Positions 6,814-12,810 of a stretch of DNA of 21,828 nt are shown piece by piece. Both the position numbers and the translations under genes were made by a program. This DNA is from Streptosporangiaceae bacterium (GTDB taxonomy: Bacteria; Actinomycetota; Actinomycetes; Streptosporangiales; Streptosporangiaceae), in NCBI GenBank assembly GCA_030040475.1, contig JASHTQ010000071.1, positions 1 to 21,828 of the forward strand, read 5' to 3'. The notes below the pieces were generated by a model that was given only the letters and a program-made list of their open reading frames with translations, was not told the DNA's origin and did not search any database. Each line of letters begins with the position of its first letter. Positions within the stretch are counted from its first letter, which is position 1.

Positions 6814-8910
6814 GTGGACAGTCTTCAACCTCATGACCCCCAGAGGGTCGGTAACTACCGCCTGGTCGGCAGGCTCGGCGCGGGCGGCATGGGGCGGGTC
6901 TATCTCGGCGAGTCGCCGAGCGGCCGGATGGTCGCCGTGAAGCTCGTCCATCCCGAGCACGTGACGTCCGCCGAGTACCGCTCCCGGTTCGCCCGGGAGG
7001 TCCAGGCGGCCAAGCAGGTCAGCGGCTTCTACACGGCCCCCGTCGTCGACGCCGATCCGAACGCGGAGCCGCCGTGGATGGTCACCGCCTACATCCCCGG
7101 CCCGACGCTGGAGGAACAGGTCGAGGCGCACGGGCCGATGCCCGTCGAGCAGGTACGCAAGCTCGGCGCCCAGGTGGCCGAGGGGCTGGCCGCGATCCAT
7201 GCGGCCGGCCTGGTCCATCGCGACCTGAAACCGGGCAACGTGATCCTGGCCGAGGACGGCCCGCGGATCATCGACTTCGGCATCGCCGTCCAGGGTCAGG
7301 CGCCCAAGCTGACGGCGGCCGGGATCGTCCTGGGCACGTTCGCCTACATGTCCCCCGAGCAGGCACGCGGCCTGCCGGCCGGGCCGGCCACGGATGTCTT
7401 CGCCCTCGGCGGCATGCTGGCATTCGCCGCCACCGGCCTGCCGCCGTTCGGCGGCAATCCGCCTGACCTCAGCGGCGTGCCCGACGAGCAGTTCCGGCAG
7501 CTGGTGATCGCCTGTCTGGCCATCGAACCGGCGGACCGGCCCGCCCTCGCCGACATCATCGGCGTGCTGTCCGGAGCGTCCGGCATGCGCACCATGTCGG
7601 CCCGCGGCCACGGCGAGACGGACGCGACAGGCCCGGGCAACTGGTGGTCGGCCTGGCCGCAGACTCAGTCGGGCGACGCCGGACCCGCGGCGCCCGCCCA
7701 GGCCCGGCCACAACCACAGGCCCCGCCGCTTCCGTCCACCCTGCCCGCGCCGGAGCCTCCCGGCAGGAGCGGCGGCCTGAGCCGCCGCAGGCTCCTCATC
7801 GGCCTCGGCACGGTCGTCACCGGCGCGGCCATCGCCAGCGCGCTGGTTCTCACCGACCGCAACGCTCCGCCCGCCAAGGCTAGCGGAGGCGGAAGCCAGG
7901 CCGGGCACGAAAGCACCAAGCCCGTCACGATCAGCGCGGGCCCGGCGGCCGTGCTCGATGCCAGCAGCGGCGGGGTGTACTGCGTCGCGTTCAGTCCCGA
8001 TGGATCGTCGCTGGCCAGCGCCAACGTCGACGGCACCGTCAAGCTCTGGGCCGTCACGACCGGGGCACGGATCGCCACCCTCACCCATACCGACACCGAC
8101 CTCGACAACCCGGCAGAAACCGTGGGCGGGACGAAGAGCTGGTCGATTTACTCCGTGGCGTACAGCCCGGACAGCTCGATCGTCGCCAGCGGGAACGGCG
8201 ACGGCACCATCACGCTGTGGGACGTGGCCACCCAGCAGGGCAACGCCACCCTGCCCGATATCAACACCGAGAACTGGAACAGCTTCGCGAACTCCGTGGC
8301 GTTCAGCCCGAACGGGTCCATGCTGGCCGCCAGCTACGATACCCCGGCGGTCACGTTGTGGAATGTCGGCGCGCGTTCGCAGCTCGCGACGCTGGCCGCG
8401 GACACCCGCTGGTGGGTCTACGCGGTGGCGTTCAGCCCTGACGGCTCGATCCTGGCCAGCGGCAACGGCGATAACGACCCGAGCGCCGGCAGCAACGACG
8501 GGGTCCTGCAGCTGTGGGACGTCGCGAGCCGGACGATGACGGCCAACCTGACCAGCACCAACTCCGGACCGGGATCGCTGGCTTTCAGCCCGGACGGGGC
8601 CACGCTGGCGAACGTCAACGGCGGCGGGACGATCGGCCTGTGGCACGTGGCCGCCCGAACCAGCGCCGCCACCCTCACCTCGGGCAGCCACGCCGCCAAG
8701 TGCGTCGCGTTCAGCCCGGACGGCACGACGCTCGCGAGCGGCAACAGCGACGGGTCGATCACGTTGTGGGATGTCGCCACCCGCACCCGCGCCGCGACGC
8801 TGCAGACCGGCACGAGCACCGTCGTGCACTCGGTCGCGTTCAGCCCCGACGGCACGACGCTGGCCTGCGGCGGCAGCAGGCTCATGGCATGGCAGATCCG
8901 GAGATCCTGA
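6814..8910 (+). CDS. Membrane Ser/Thr protein kinase with extracytoplasmic seven-bladed WD40 propeller
   Basis: A 698-residue receptor-like kinase. The kinase domain (about 10-255) has the glycine loop LGAGGMGRVY, the VAVK lysine, catalytic HRDLKPGNV, metal-binding IDFG and MSPEQARG. A proline-rich linker (about 270-320) leads to one membrane segment preceded by SRRRLLIGLG (about 324-347). Seven repeats of the VAFSPDG...LASGNGDG...LWDVA type then fill residues about 390-698, enough for one propeller, expected outside the cell. GTG 6814 was chosen because family members start just before this DPQRVGNYRLVGRLG segment; ATG 6769 is an in-frame alternative, and neither has a convincing SD. The loop between LPPFGG and PPDLSGVPD is about a dozen residues shorter than in common homologues. 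The ligand and targets are unknown. Confidence 0.92.
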   Translation: MDSLQPHDPQRVGNYRLVGRLGAGGMGRVYLGESPSGRMVAVKLVHPEHVTSAEYRSRFAREVQAAKQVSGFYTAPVVDADPNAEPPWMVTAYIPGPTLEEQVEAHGPMPVEQVRKLGAQVAEGLAAIHAAGLVHRDLKPGNVILAEDGPRIIDFGIAVQGQAPKLTAAGIVLGTFAYMSPEQARGLPAGPATDVFALGGMLAFAATGLPPFGGNPPDLSGVPDEQFRQLVIACLAIEPADRPALADIIGVLSGASGMRTMSARGHGETDATGPGNWWSAWPQTQSGDAGPAAPAQARPQPQAPPLPSTLPAPEPPGRSGGLSRRRLLIGLGTVVTGAAIASALVLTDRNAPPAKASGGGSQAGHESTKPVTISAGPAAVLDASSGGVYCVAFSPDGSSLASANVDGTVKLWAVTTGARIATLTHTDTDLDNPAETVGGTKSWSIYSVAYSPDSSIVASGNGDGTITLWDVATQQGNATLPDINTENWNSFANSVAFSPNGSMLAASYDTPAVTLWNVGARSQLATLAADTRWWVYAVAFSPDGSILASGNGDNDPSAGSNDGVLQLWDVASRTMTANLTSTNSGPGSLAFSPDGATLANVNGGGTIGLWHVAARTSAATLTSGSHAAKCVAFSPDGTTLASGNSDGSITLWDVATRTRAATLQTGTSTVVHSVAFSPDGTTLACGGSRLMAWQIRRS

Positions 8911-8931
8911 CCTGAGCGGCCAGGACCGCGG

Positions 8932-9290
8932 TCAGCTCGACAGGTGGCGGTAGAAGAACTCGAAGATCTTGGCCCAGCCGTCCATGGCCTGCTCAGCTCC
9001 GCCTCGTGCCTTCAGCCGGGCCTGCGCGGCCGCGCAGTCGGCCACCACGCTGTCGTCGCGGACGCCGCCCTGCGCCCGGACCTGGGCCGCCGGTCGGAGA
9101 ACTCCCGGTAGAACTCGTCCCAGCCCGGCAGGTGGTGCACCGCCACGATCCCGGGCCGCGGATCGTCCCCGGTAGGCCGGACGACGTAGGCATGGATCTC
9201 GTCCCCGCCGCCGCCTGGGTAGGTGATCACCTCCGCCGTCAGGCCGTCGCGGGCGTCGGTCCTGACCGAGTTCCACAAGACTGGGCTCAT
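8932..9290 (-). pseudogene. Remnant of a dienelactone hydrolase family gene
   Basis: A good start is preserved: GGAGGG precedes ATG 9290. The first 65 codons encode a dienelactone-hydrolase-type N-terminus (HAYVVRPTGDDPRPGIVAVHHLPGWDEFYREF). Near 9090 the frame changes directly into AAQVRAQGGVRDDSVVADC, a segment that normally lies about 35 residues further on. After LKA (near 9010) the sequence jumps to MDGWAKIFEFFYRHLSS, the family's C-terminus, and stops at 8932. The nucleophile Cys, the Asp and the His of the catalytic triad all lie in the missing part. Full-length members have about 240 residues. Two separate internal deletions, one with a frame change, make a functional product very unlikely. 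Confidence 0.82.
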
Positions 9291-9369
9291 CTATCCCTCC
9301 GTCTGTCCCCCAATTTCCTGGCACACCCCGCGGCCGCGAGGACGCGCTGGCCCGGATAATGATCAGGAC

Positions 9370-10269
9370 ATGGACGAACGCCTCGGCTTCATGACCGAAC
9401 TGATCGAACCGCTGCGGGTGCCGGCAGGCACCGCGGTGACGTTGAGCCGCGACCACGATCCCGGCTACACCGGCGGGGTCACCCGCCCGCAGGCGGCCGG
9501 GCTGCTCGCCGACGGGGTAGAACTGCTGGCCCAGTACCAGGACAGGCTCGCCGCGCAGGACACGTTCGGCGTGCTGCTCGTGCTGCAGGGAATCGACGCC
9601 GCGGGCAAGGACGGCACGATCAAGCATGTGATGAGCGGCGTCAACCCGCAGGCGGTGGAGGTCCGTGCCTTCAAGCAGCCGTCGGCGGAAGAACTCAACC
9701 ACGACTTCCTGTGGCGGCACCAGTGCGCCCTCCCCGGGCGGGGCAGGATCGGCATCTTCAACCGGTCCCACTACGAGGAGGTGCTGGTGGTCCGGGTGCA
9801 CAGGAACCTGCTCGCCGCCGAGCGGATGCCCGCGGCCGCGGCCGGGGACGGCATCTGGGCCCGGCGTTACCGTGAGATCAACGACTGGGAGCGGTACCTG
9901 GTCGACAACGGCATCCGCGTCGTGAAGGTCATGCTGAACGTGTCGAAGCGGGAGCAGGCCAAGCGGTTCCTCAAGCGGATCGACCACCCGGAGAAGAACT
10001 GGAAGTTCTCCCCGAGCGATGCCAGGGAGCGGCAGTACTGGGACGACTACCAGCAGGCCTTCGAGGACATGCTGAGCCAGACGAGCACGAAGTGGGCGCC
10101 CTGGTACGTGGTGCCCGCCGACCACAAGTGGTTCAGCCGCCTGGCCACCGCCGCAGTTCTCGTGACCGCGCTCAGCGCCATCGACCCGCAGTACCCGGCT
10201 GCCGATCCCGCGGACGCCGGCCAGATGGCGCAGGTGAGACAGGAACTCATCGCCGAACTCAAGCCCTAA
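9370..10269 (+). CDS. ppk2: Polyphosphate:nucleotide phosphotransferase, PPK2 family
   Basis: A 299-residue cytoplasmic enzyme that transfers phosphate between polyphosphate and nucleotides. Walker A GIDAAGKDGT is at 74-83 and the Walker B region GRIGIFNRSHYEEVLV at 125-140, with R132 and the basic helix in the expected places. The lid region KRFLKRIDHPEKNWKFSPSD is near 198-217 and YVVPADHKWFSRLA is close to the C-terminus. Length and order match single-domain PPK2 enzymes. Which nucleotide level it prefers cannot be read from the sequence. ATG 9370 is chosen because the conserved protein starts there; GATAAT at 9355-9360 suggests a very short or absent leader. It is a single-gene unit ending in a strong hairpin. 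Confidence 0.93.
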   Translation: MDERLGFMTELIEPLRVPAGTAVTLSRDHDPGYTGGVTRPQAAGLLADGVELLAQYQDRLAAQDTFGVLLVLQGIDAAGKDGTIKHVMSGVNPQAVEVRAFKQPSAEELNHDFLWRHQCALPGRGRIGIFNRSHYEEVLVVRVHRNLLAAERMPAAAAGDGIWARRYREINDWERYLVDNGIRVVKVMLNVSKREQAKRFLKRIDHPEKNWKFSPSDARERQYWDDYQQAFEDMLSQTSTKWAPWYVVPADHKWFSRLATAAVLVTALSAIDPQYPAADPADAGQMAQVRQELIAELKP

Positions 10270-10277
10270 TATCAAGA

Positions 10278-10315
10278 AGCGGAGGGCCCGCCAGATTTCG
10301 CCGGGACCCCCCGCT
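10278..10315. terminator. Hairpin terminator between PPK2 and the DUF397 gene
   Basis: AGCGG-A-GGGCCCG (10278-10290) pairs with CGGG-AC-CCCCCGCT (10302-10315). It forms 5+3+4 base pairs with small bulges and an 11-nt loop. It sits 8 nt after the PPK2 stop and 41 nt beyond the opposing DUF397 stop, so it can serve both strands. Confidence 0.65.
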
Positions 10316-10356
10316 ACTGTTGTCATCGACAGCTAGCAGCAGGTTCGCTGTTATCG

Positions 10357-10587
10357 TTACTTCCTGCCGAAACCGTCGAATTCTCCGTTTCGTACACCAC
10401 CGAGAAATGCGTGCCATTCGTCCGGCGTGAACCGGAGGACCAGTCCTTCGGAGTCCCTGCTGTTGCGAACGCCGACGCCGCCATCGGGCAGGCCCGCCAC
10501 CTCGACGCAGTTGCCATTGGCGAAGCTCAGGGAACTCTTAACCCAGTTAGGACCTGAACCCGGCCTTTCGGGTGGGTTTCCGAGCAT
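10357..10587 (-). CDS. DUF397 domain protein
   Basis: A 76-residue protein matching the DUF397 family: WVKSSLSFANGNCVEVAGL, GVGVRNSRDSEG and LRFTPDEWHAFLGGVRNGEFD. These small proteins are habitually encoded beside HTH-DUF5753 regulators in actinobacteria and act as partners or antagonists in development and secondary-metabolism control; the biochemical detail is not general knowledge. AGGGGA lies 8 nt before ATG 10587. Its usual partner, the HTH gene at 10911-11798, lies upstream on the same strand but is 323 nt away. DUF397 genes usually follow or precede their partner closely. Confidence 0.92.
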   Translation of the reverse strand: MLGNPPERPGSGPNWVKSSLSFANGNCVEVAGLPDGGVGVRNSRDSEGLVLRFTPDEWHAFLGGVRNGEFDGFGRK

Positions 10588-10910
10588 AGGTCTTCCCCTA
10601 TCTTGCTATTTGTAGTAATTGGCCTAAAAGGCGCAACTACGGCATGCGGCCGGTAGCCTACTCGCCGTAGTCACCAAGCTGGAACACTAGCAGACATCGC
10701 CATGACCGAGCGCCACTCTTCGCTGAATTGGCGCTAAGGTCCAGTGCATGATAGTTGCGTCCACGGTGTCCAGTAAATCCCAAATGCGTGGTGGTGCGGC
10801 TACTCTTGGCGATCCGCGGCGCCGCGCTCCTGGCGGAGCAGGTGCCCGCCTGCGCCTCGACCGGCAGCTATCGGCAAACGGCCAGGTCAGCGACTGAGGT
10901 CGGGTGCGGA
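10588..10910. other. Gene-free, hairpin-rich spacer between the HTH and DUF397 genes
   Basis: No convincing coding frame. It is less GC-rich at its left end than its neighbours. It holds several perfect inverted repeats: ACTACGGC / GCCGTAGT (10636-10643, 10664-10671), AGCGCCA / TGGCGCT (10709-10715, 10729-10735), the 12-nt palindrome CGCGGCGCCGCG (10815-10826), GCTCC / GGAGC (10826-10839) and GCAGG / CCTGC (10838-10853). The right-hand group may terminate the HTH transcript. On the minus strand TTGCGC and TACAAA, 16 nt apart (about 10634-10606), are a weak promoter candidate for DUF397. Confidence 0.5.
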
Positions 10911-11798
10911 TCAGCTGCCTTGCTGGGCGCCTGACCAGTGCGACTCCGCCGTCTTGAGCACGAGATCCTTCGACGCCGCCGGGTCGAGCGAGGCTCCTGA
11001 GAGCATCTGAAATGCGATCCGGTGCAAATAGGTTTCCCTCTCCCCTTCCAGGGTGAAACCACTTCTAAGCTGCTCCGTGCTGACCACATCTTGCAGCATC
11101 GCATCGCTATCGGGGCCGAAGCCGAAAATGACGAAGGACTCGCCGAAAACGGTGTGCTGCGCGTCAAGAGGGAGAACCTGCAGGGTCAGATTCGGCCGAT
11201 CGGCTAGCTGGACGAGATGCTGAAGCTGCTCATACATGACCGACTCATCTCCGATTCGGCGCTTCAGCACCGATTCATCGAGTACAACCGTCAGCTGCAG
11301 CCCTTCTCTGTCAAGCACCTGCTGGCGCTGCATGCGTACCCTTACCAATCGCCCGATCATTCCAGGCGGGATCGGCTCGATGCGGCTATAGCTGCTGATT
11401 ATGTACCTCGCATAAGCCTCGGTCTGCAGCAGGCCGGGTACCACGTCAACATGCCATACGGCAATGGCAGTCGCCTCGTGCTCGAGGCCGATGAATTGCT
11501 GGTAATCCTCCGATAGGCTGTCCCCGAATTCCTCCCACCAGCCCTTCTGGGCCGCGTCCTCGGCGAGCGCGAGCAGCAGGTCACGGCGGGGCCCGGTGAT
11601 CTGGTAGTAGTCAAGCAGCCGCTCGACCTCGCGCGGCCGCAACCCTGTCCTGGCGCGTTCGTACCTGCTGATCTTGGAGGGCGACCAGCGCAGCGCGGCG
11701 GCGACCGTGTCGCCGCTCTTGCCCTTGCTTTCCCTGATCCCGCGCAGTTCGGCGGCCAGCCGACGCCGTCGCACCGTGGGGGATGATGGCGCGATCAT
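10911..11798 (-). CDS. XRE-type helix-turn-helix regulator with DUF5753 ligand domain
   Basis: A 295-residue protein. Residues about 14-70 are the XRE helix-turn-helix (LRGIRESKGKSGDTVAAALRW, then SPSKISRYERARTGLRP). Residues about 105-285 are DUF5753, recognised by VDVVPGLLQTEAYARYI, VRMQRQQVLDR, LDESVLKRRIG, QLQHLVQLADRPNLTLQVLP and FVIFGFG. This family includes regulators of morphology and antibiotic production and generally works with a DUF397 partner, here downstream on the same strand. GAGGAGGG about 8 nt before ATG 11798 is a good SD. An inverted repeat 53 nt upstream may be an operator. Several codons end in A or T, so the gene is somewhat less GC-biased than its neighbours, in line with the accessory nature of these pairs. 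Confidence 0.95.
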   Translation of the reverse strand: MIAPSSPTVRRRRLAAELRGIRESKGKSGDTVAAALRWSPSKISRYERARTGLRPREVERLLDYYQITGPRRDLLLALAEDAAQKGWWEEFGDSLSEDYQQFIGLEHEATAIAVWHVDVVPGLLQTEAYARYIISSYSRIEPIPPGMIGRLVRVRMQRQQVLDREGLQLTVVLDESVLKRRIGDESVMYEQLQHLVQLADRPNLTLQVLPLDAQHTVFGESFVIFGFGPDSDAMLQDVVSTEQLRSGFTLEGERETYLHRIAFQMLSGASLDPAASKDLVLKTAESHWSGAQQGS

Positions 11799-11850
11799 CG
11801 AGCGTCCCTCCTCCTCGGCGGCGCGGCGGACTATGCGAGGGTCACGCAGA

Positions 11851-11873
11851 TTTCACCGAAACAATTTGTGAAA
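11851..11873. promoter_or_regulatory. Inverted repeat upstream of the HTH-DUF5753 gene, candidate operator
   Basis: TTTCAC (11851-11856) and GTGAAA (11868-11873) form a perfect 6-bp inverted repeat with an 11-nt AT-rich spacer, so the centres are about 17 nt apart. It is in a locally AT-rich segment 53-75 nt upstream of the regulator's start. It could be an autoregulatory site. Confidence 0.4.
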
Positions 11874-12198
11874 CCTTTAGTACACCGTAACACTCGTATG
11901 CCGCAAACCAAGGAGGTCTTCGGCCTCCGGCAGCCCGGGAGAACCCCGGTATCAGGGCACCCGATGCCGCCGGTCCTCACCACGCCGACCCGGCTGCCCG
12001 TCCGCAGACCCGGGCGGGATCGTGGCGACTGTGCCCATAGCGGATAATGATCCTTTCTGCGACTGCTGCGCGCTCTATGACTGAAGTGGCCGTAGTAAGC
12101 AGAGTTGCCTGGCCAATCCGGAGCCCGCGACCGCGCGGGACGGTGCGCTAGGCGACCCGCGGCAAAACGTAATACGGCCAGCCGGTAATCAAGGCATA
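11874..12198. other. Gene-free stretch with short hairpins
   Basis: No gene is convincing here. Short perfect hairpins are present: GGAGG / CCTCC (11912-11928), CCGGG / CCCGG (11935-11949) and CCCGCG-ACCG-CGCGGG (12124-12139). A GATAAT box at 12043-12048 lies in a 12-mer, CGGATAATGATC, that also occurs before the PPK2 start (9353-9364). A 24-codon open frame begins at ATG 12077, but nothing supports its translation. Confidence 0.4.
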
Positions 12199-12232
12199 GG
12201 CCTGCTGCAGATTCGCGAATCGGCAGCAGGCC
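12199..12232 (-). terminator. Terminator of the small exported peptide gene
   Basis: GGCCTGCTGC (12199-12208) pairs perfectly with GCAGCAGGCC (12223-12232). After one A-G mismatch the stem continues with GATT / AATC around a CGCG tetraloop. The hairpin starts 23 nt after the peptide gene's stop on the minus strand. Confidence 0.75.
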
Positions 12233-12255
12233 GTCAGCGGTGTACCGGCAAAACC

Positions 12256-12420
12256 TCATGATTGGTAGTGAAGGTCGGGCTGCGCGGTAGAGGAAGCCGC
12301 GAGCACATGGACCGCTGGCGCCTGAGCGACCGCCGCAGGCATCGCCGAGCCGGCAAGAATTGACCCGGCTGCGCCGAGTGCTACGATGGCGGGAATGATG
12401 ACGGTCCGCCGAATGCTCAT
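12256..12420 (-). CDS. 54-residue exported peptide
   Basis: An open frame of 54 codons preceded by a textbook SD, GGAGGA, 3 nt before ATG 12420. The product starts MSIRR, continues with a hydrophobic core (TVIIPAIVALGAAGSILAG, about 6-24), and then a small-residue AXA-like region (PAAVAQA, about 28-34) typical of signal peptidase I sites. A mature tail of about 20 residues (from PAVHVLAAS) ends in HYQS. Short secreted peptides of this design, with an aromatic/His end, occur widely in Streptomyces relatives as uncharacterised proteins. A perfect 10-bp terminator follows. The AT-rich promoter island upstream is shared with the divergent LuxR regulator. Function unknown; a signalling or surface role is only a guess. 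Confidence 0.72.
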   Translation of the reverse strand: MSIRRTVIIPAIVALGAAGSILAGSAMPAAVAQAPAVHVLAASSTAQPDLHYQS

Positions 12421-12609
12421 GATTCCTCCATGGCATCTTCAGAGGTAGGGGCCCTGCTGCCCGCTCTCCACCGACCTGCCCGGCGCCTGAAGGTCGCGTG
12501 GAGAAATCTCCTGCTTTTCGGCGGTTCTATACCCACAGTAAACCGGCAACTACACATCATTTAAAGGGATTTTACCGACCAAAAGTGGCATCCTGGATTG
12601 CGGTCTTAA

Positions 12610-12638
12610 TTGCAGGATCTCTTTCTTTGAAATATCCT
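12610..12638 (+). promoter_or_regulatory. Candidate sigma-70-type promoter in AT-rich island
   Basis: TTGCAG (12610-12615) and TATCCT (12633-12638) are separated by exactly 17 nt, within an AT-rich island (about 12510-12680) that contrasts with the GC-rich surroundings. An AGGAT / ATCCT inverted repeat spans the spacer. It would give the LuxR gene a leader of about 165 nt. The rest of 12421-12810 holds no convincing gene; GGAGA-AA-TCTCC at 12500-12511 is a further inverted repeat. Confidence 0.4.
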
Positions 12639-12774
12639 CTTCGTGAGGCGGGGAAAGTGTTAGTAATTCCTGCGCTGCAAGATGCAAGGCAAGGTTCGAC
12701 GGCGCACTGACCGGATCATCGCGTGGCGGCCAGACGATGCATTAGCGCCGAATTAGTGTCCGAAAAAGGCCAGG

Positions 12775-12803
12775 TTGTTACCTAGATGCTCCGGTAGTAA
12801 CGT
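12775..12803 (+). promoter_or_regulatory. Promoter for leaderless transcription of the LuxR gene
   Basis: TTGTTA (12775-12780), a 17-nt spacer and TAACGT (12798-12803) lie 7 nt before ATG 12811. Transcription would start at or next to the A of the start codon. There is no SD, which fits. Confidence 0.55.
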
Positions 12804-12810
12804 TTGCTCC

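Noticed and set aside
9223..9369. A longer N-terminus for PPK2.
   Set aside because: The upstream codons overlap the hydrolase relic and do not resemble the family; the conserved protein begins at 9370.
12077..12151. A 24-codon frame starting ATG ACT GAA.
   Set aside because: Too short, no SD and no support beyond a distant GATAAT box.
11831..12436. A 201-codon minus-strand frame.
   Set aside because: It overlaps the 54-residue peptide gene in another frame, has no domain, and runs through the terminator hairpin.
12498..12710. A 70-codon plus-strand frame in the AT-rich island.
   Set aside because: No SD, no recognisable pattern, and it contains the candidate promoter elements. It is most likely non-coding.
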